Assembly (NCBI GenBank): GCA_029959295.1
Contig: JASCOH010000003.1
Coordinates: 1-64,000, forward strand
DNA length: 64,000 nt
From: Flavobacteriaceae bacterium PS02334
GTDB lineage: Bacteria > Bacteroidota > Bacteroidia > Flavobacteriales > Flavobacteriaceae
Direction of reading: 5' to 3'
The notes beneath the pieces were generated by a model. The model did not search any database, had not been told where the DNA came from, and saw only the letters and a program-made list of their open reading frames with translations. The position numbers were made by a program, and so were the translations under genes. This document shows positions 63,800 through 64,000 of the stretch, in pieces. The stretch's first letter is position 1. Each line of letters starts with the position of its first letter.

Positions 63800-64000
63800 T
63801 TACTCATGAAGTTTTAAGCGATTTTTGAGCTCGCGAATTTCATCATTCAGTTTAGTTTGTTTTTTAAGCAGATTTAATATCACATCAATTCCTTCGTGAT
63901 TTATATGCAATTCATAATGCAATTGTCTGCAGCGCTCTAAATCTTGCAAACATTCAGGATCAAGAAAAATTTCATTGTCTTGACGTGATAATTCTAAAAT
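63800..64000 (-). CDS. Chaperone modulator CbpM-like protein, 5' end outside the window
   Basis: The stop is at 63800 and the frame is open to the edge (66 codons). It reads ECLQDLERCRQLHYELHINH then EGIDVILNLLKKQTKLNDEI and a coiled end (RELKNRLKLHE). That matches the MerR/CbpM-type helical tail. CbpM binds the DnaJ-like CbpA and inhibits it. Its N-terminal part is not in the window. Confidence 0.75.
   Translation of the reverse strand: MLELSRQDNEIFLDPECLQDLERCRQLHYELHINHEGIDVILNLLKKQTKLNDEIRELKNRLKLHE

Noticed and set aside
63622-63807. 61-aa minus ORF at the right edge
   Set aside because: It spans the dif-flank and the 24-aa gene on the other strand, and the protein is low complexity.

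Overview
The window looks like a piece of a Flavobacterium-type (Bacteroidota) chromosome. It is AT-rich and carries family markers typical of that group: a type IX secretion C-terminal sorting domain, BshA (bacillithiol synthesis), MutS2 without a visible Smr motif, GH130, small outer-membrane barrels, and one perfect Bacteroidota promoter (TTTG, 19 nt, TACATTTG). No rRNA, tRNA or CRISPR array was seen.

Layout. 1-3090: the 3'-truncated gene of a LysM plus DUF4280 (PAAR-like) protein and a gene of unknown function. 3272-8690: envelope genes (RidA, LptD, N-acetylmuramoyl-L-alanine amidase, MCE/MlaD). 8698-17032: a flavobacterial housekeeping run with a two-gene Fe-S oxidoreductase split by a HAD phosphatase, a GH3/beta-lactamase-like fusion, BshA and a PrcB lipoprotein. 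17089-35312: mostly single housekeeping genes (LpxH-like, AroC, a T9SS cargo, MutS2, Ung, a nucleoside phosphorylase, SUI1, a 2OG oxygenase, a fused E1 dehydrogenase, a glycosyltransferase), interrupted by intergenic inverted repeats and a GxxExxY gene set among ACACAGATTT-type repeats.

35415-39358 is an accessory patch. It holds a TrlF-like PHP+ATPase protein (possible phage defence), a DUF2188 gene, a promoter, a 24-codon ORF, a segment that can form two mutually exclusive hairpins, and a 12-copy, 21-bp tandem array encoding heptads in two frames.

42344-53491 is an eleven-gene minus-strand operon for an aromatic acid: CoA ligase, two-domain aryl-CoA monooxygenase/reductase, thioesterase, gentisate-dioxygenase-like cupin, FAH-family hydrolase, nitrilase-superfamily amidase and maleate isomerase. 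The set fits anthranilate degradation through 5-hydroxyanthranilate, maleamylpyruvate, maleamate, maleate and fumarate better than salicylate degradation.

57015-63632 is a compact provirus of about 6.6 kb bracketed by two dif-like sites. It has a filamentous-phage-type Rep, a small HTH protein, several tiny membrane proteins, a muramidase-like protein and a 253-aa capsid candidate, and no recognisable packaging or Zot ATPase. This points to an icosahedral, membrane-containing ssDNA virus related to Flavobacterium phage FLiP rather than an inovirus. The window ends in a truncated cbpM-like gene.
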